Of a DNA stretch of 64,000 nt, positions 61,606 through 64,000 are shown in pieces. The DNA is from Blautia liquoris (GTDB lineage: Bacteria > Bacillota > Clostridia > Lachnospirales > Lachnospiraceae). The stretch's first letter is position 1; each line of letters opens with the position of its first letter. The position numbers and the translations under genes were made by a program. The DNA lies in assembly GCF_015159595.1 (NCBI RefSeq), contig NZ_CP063304.1, positions 620,001-684,000 on the forward strand, written 5' to 3'. The notes beneath the pieces are model-generated. The model was not told where the DNA came from. It saw nothing but the letters and a program-made list of their open reading frames with translations, and searched no databases.

Positions 61606-61655
61606 ACAACGAGTAGTATTTATCAGGGCAGTATCTGATAAGTGCTCCTCGTTGT
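61606..61655 (+). other. Two-stem leader hairpin before the ABC exporter
   Basis: ACAACGAG (61606-61613) pairs with CTCGTTGT (61648-61655), and within it TTATCAG (61620-61626) pairs with CTGATAA (61635-61641). A small TGGC/GCCA hairpin lies just upstream. The 3' side continues ATTATTTC, so an attenuator is possible, as is an operator for a local regulator. Confidence 0.6.
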
Positions 61656-61684
61656 ATTATTTCAGAGAAAGAGGTATACACATT

Positions 61685-63430
61685 ATGCTAAAAGAGCTTG
61701 CTAAAAGTATTCGAGAATACAAAAAAGCTTCGATTGCAACCCCGTTGCTGGTATCGGTGGAGGTAGTGTTGGAATGTATCATTCCCTTTATTATTGCAAA
61801 CCTGGTGAATCATATTAAGGCCGGCAGTGATTTAAGTGTGATCATAAGATATGGAATTGTACTTTTTATTATGGCAGCATTTTCACTTTTGTTTGGCGCA
61901 CTGGCGGGTAATACCAGTGCAATTGCTTCGAGTGGCCTTTCAAAGAATCTTCGTAAAGATATGTTCATCAAAATTCAAAGTTATTCATTCGAAAATATTG
62001 ATAAGTTTTCCCCTTCATCAATCGTGACAAGAATGACAACAGATGTTTTTAACATACAGAATGCCTATATGATGATTATCCGTGCTGCGATCCGTTGTCC
62101 GCTGATGATTGTGTTCGCATTTGTCATGGCCTTTGTCATGGGCGGAAGGATGGCATTCATTTTTTTGATTGTTGCTCCAATCCTGGGTTTTGGACTTTTT
62201 ACAGTAATTCGTAAAACAGTTCCTTTATTTCGAAAGGTTTTCAGAAAATATGATAATCTGAATGCTTCCATACAGGAAAATGTGAATGCCATGAGGGTTG
62301 TAAAATCTTACGTTCGTGAGGATTATGAGAAAGATAAGTTTGAATACGCCGCACAGGATGTCTGTAACGATTTCACAAAGGCCGAGAGAATTCTGGCTTG
62401 GAACGGACCGATGATGCAGTTTTGTATTTATACGGTTATGAGTTTTGTCTTATCCTTTGGGTCTTATATGGTTATTACCACCAGAGGTCTGGATCTTGAT
62501 CTCGGGCAGATGTCCGCGCTGGTTACATACAGCTTTATGATCCTGCAGAGTCTGATGATGTTGTCCATGGTATTTGCCATGATTACGATGTCAACCGAAT
62601 CTGCAGAACGTGTTGTTGAGATTCTGACGGAAGAGAGTTCCCTGACGGATCCCGAGGATCCGATTTATGAAGTAAAAGACGGATCAATTGATTTTGAAAA
62701 TGTCAGTTTCAAATATTCAAAGAATGCGAAAAAGATGGTTTTGTCGGATATTAATCTTCATATTAATTCCGGTGAGACGATCGGAATTATAGGTGGAACA
62801 GGGTCATCAAAATCCTCTCTGATCCAGCTGATATCAAGACTATATGATGCGACCGAAGGAACAGTCAAAGTTGGTGGCCTCGATGTGAGAAGTTATGATC
62901 TCGATGCTCTTAGAAACCAGGTTTCTGTTGTTCTTCAGAAAAATGTCCTGTTTTCTGGAACGATTAAAGATAATCTGAGATGGGGCAGCAAGGATGCGAC
63001 AGATGAACAGATGATTCAGGCATGTAAGATTGCACATGCGGATGAATTCATTGATCAGTTTCCGCAAGGGTATGATACTTATATAGAACAGGGCGGAAGC
63101 AATGTCTCCGGCGGACAGAAGCAGAGACTGTGTATCGCCCGTGCACTATTGAAAGATCCTAAGATCCTGATCATGGATGATTCGACCAGTGCAGTTGATA
63201 CAAAGACGGATGCCCAGATCCGTAAAGCGTTCCGAACGTTTATTCCGGAGACGACGAAGATTATTATCGCACAGCGTGTTTCATCGGTTGAGGATGCCGA
63301 TCAGATTATTGTTATGGAAAGTGGCCGGGTCAATGCGGTCGGAACCCATGACGAACTGATGGCTCATAATGATATTTATAGAGAGATTTACGAATCACAG
63401 AATAAGGCAGGTGATAATGATGAAGAGTAA
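61685..63430 (+). CDS. ABC exporter subunit (membrane domain plus ATPase), degenerate-site half
   Basis: A 581-residue half-transporter with six membrane segments (residues about 15-310) and an ATPase domain. Walker A is GGTGSSKSS, with serine at the usual third glycine; the signature is NVSGGQKQR; Walker B is ILIMDDSTSAVD, with aspartate replacing the catalytic glutamate. This is the pattern of the non-canonical half of heterodimeric exporters such as those of the LmrCD/TM287-288 kind. The ATG at 61685 follows AGAGG; a longer reading starts inside the leader hairpin. Its partner overlaps its 3' end. Substrate (drug, peptide or lipid) is unknown. Confidence 0.92.
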   Translation: MLKELAKSIREYKKASIATPLLVSVEVVLECIIPFIIANLVNHIKAGSDLSVIIRYGIVLFIMAAFSLLFGALAGNTSAIASSGLSKNLRKDMFIKIQSYSFENIDKFSPSSIVTRMTTDVFNIQNAYMMIIRAAIRCPLMIVFAFVMAFVMGGRMAFIFLIVAPILGFGLFTVIRKTVPLFRKVFRKYDNLNASIQENVNAMRVVKSYVREDYEKDKFEYAAQDVCNDFTKAERILAWNGPMMQFCIYTVMSFVLSFGSYMVITTRGLDLDLGQMSALVTYSFMILQSLMMLSMVFAMITMSTESAERVVEILTEESSLTDPEDPIYEVKDGSIDFENVSFKYSKNAKKMVLSDINLHINSGETIGIIGGTGSSKSSLIQLISRLYDATEGTVKVGGLDVRSYDLDALRNQVSVVLQKNVLFSGTIKDNLRWGSKDATDEQMIQACKIAHADEFIDQFPQGYDTYIEQGGSNVSGGQKQRLCIARALLKDPKILIMDDSTSAVDTKTDAQIRKAFRTFIPETTKIIIAQRVSSVEDADQIIVMESGRVNAVGTHDELMAHNDIYREIYESQNKAGDNDEE

Positions 63431-64000
63431 TGAAAAGGTTAAGCCGACTTCCGGAATCAAGAAAGGTACGGCACTGCGCGTTATAAAGACACTATTTCAA
63501 TTTTATCCGGTTATGATGCCTCTGACAGTGATCTGTATTCTGTTTAATGCCATAGTAGGGGCAATCCCTGCTGTGTTTATGCAGCGTGTTATGGCAGTTG
63601 TTGAGACAAGCTGGAAGACAGGGGATTGGGCAGGTGCCGGTCCAAAGATATTGTCAGACGTCAGAATTTTGGTCACTTTTTATGTGTTGTCCCTGCTTTC
63701 CGGTGTTGCATTTAACCAGATGATGGCTGTTATCACACAGGGATTTTTAAAGAAAATGCGTGTGAAGATGTTTTCCGGGATGCAGAATCTGCCGATCAAA
63801 TACTTTGATACGCATAATCACGGTGATATTATGAGTCACTATACGAATGATATTGATACGATGCGGCAGATGGTATCACAAAGTTTCCCACAGCTTTTGA
63901 TTTCAATCGTCTCAGTGGTCAGTGTATTCTTTATTATGATTTACTACAGTGTCTGGCTTGCTCTTGTCGTAGTGATTGGTGTTATCATCATGTTGTTTGT
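63417..64000 (+). CDS. ABC exporter partner subunit (N-terminal part, cut by window end)
   Basis: The first 194 residues of the second half-transporter. Two ATGs in tandem (63417 and 63420) lie 14 and 11 bases before the end of the previous gene. Visible parts are a cytoplasmic N-terminus, the first membrane segments (VMMPLTVICILFNAIVGAIPAVFM and ILVTFYVLSLLSGVAF), and the intracellular loop with MQNLPIKYFDTHNHGDIMSHYTNDIDTMRQM, the X-loop type motif of exporters. The ATPase domain lies beyond the window. It should carry the canonical catalytic site if the pair follows the usual heterodimer rule. Confidence 0.9.
   Translation, partial: MMKSNEKVKPTSGIKKGTALRVIKTLFQFYPVMMPLTVICILFNAIVGAIPAVFMQRVMAVVETSWKTGDWAGAGPKILSDVRILVTFYVLSLLSGVAFNQMMAVITQGFLKKMRVKMFSGMQNLPIKYFDTHNHGDIMSHYTNDIDTMRQMVSQSFPQLLISIVSVVSVFFIMIYYSVWLALVVVIGVIIMLF

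Overview
The window looks like accessory carbohydrate and nucleoside metabolism from a Gram-positive gut anaerobe of the Clostridia, most likely Lachnospiraceae. This is inferred from strong AGGAGG-type ribosome binding sites, frequent TTG starts, lipobox-anchored binding proteins, YesM/YesN-type two-component pairs, AraC-type membrane regulators and family-1 sugar ABC transporters without their own ATPase. No rRNA, tRNA, CRISPR array, phage or intact insertion sequence was seen. The genus cannot be told from the sequence alone.

Layout. (1) 1-8575, plus strand: the end of a GH38 alpha-mannosidase, an M42 aminopeptidase and a complete peptide ABC transporter, closed by a terminator; this suggests glycopeptide salvage. 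(2) 8648-20446: a furanoside locus. A xylulokinase-like FGGY kinase and a DUF2961/GH172 enzyme lie on one side of a minus-strand histidine kinase/response regulator pair. A binding protein, two permeases, a second GH172 and a second binding protein lie on the other. (3) 20453-21226: an unstable junction with a group II intron-like fragment, a RelB/RelE-type toxin-antitoxin pair and a scar built from three collinear pieces of the preceding 2 kb. (4) 21292-29649: a BMP-family protein fused into an operon with a kinase and regulator, then a complete BMP-type (nucleoside) ABC transporter. (5) 29624-35800: AraC regulator, divergent sugar ABC transporter and a DUF1680/GH127-type beta-L-arabinofuranosidase, followed by a decayed AraC gene. 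(6) 36242-37651: a GH32 beta-fructosidase. (7) 45012-37677, minus strand: a purine nucleoside operon (small leader ORF, deaminase, BMP-type ABC transporter, adenosine deaminase, GntR regulator). (8) 45384-61497, plus strand: LplB/LplC/LplA-type transporter, membrane AraC regulator, GH43, GH2, GH115 and GH3 enzymes, pointing to glucurono(arabino)xylan oligosaccharides. (9) 61543-64000: a heterodimeric ABC exporter, second half cut by the window end.

How it works together. Nearly all glycosidases lack signal peptides, so the cell appears to import oligosaccharides through dedicated ABC systems and trim them inside. Each transporter has its own local sensor or regulator. The two nucleoside systems are separately controlled: one by a kinase/regulator pair with a BMP-like putative sensor, the other by a GntR repressor whose probable operator (GT-N-AC type palindrome) lies at the operon promoter, just upstream of a previously unlisted 55-residue reading frame that overlaps an intrinsic-terminator-like hairpin. 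That leader and the collapsed-duplication junction at 20.4-21.2 kb are the least ordinary parts of the window.
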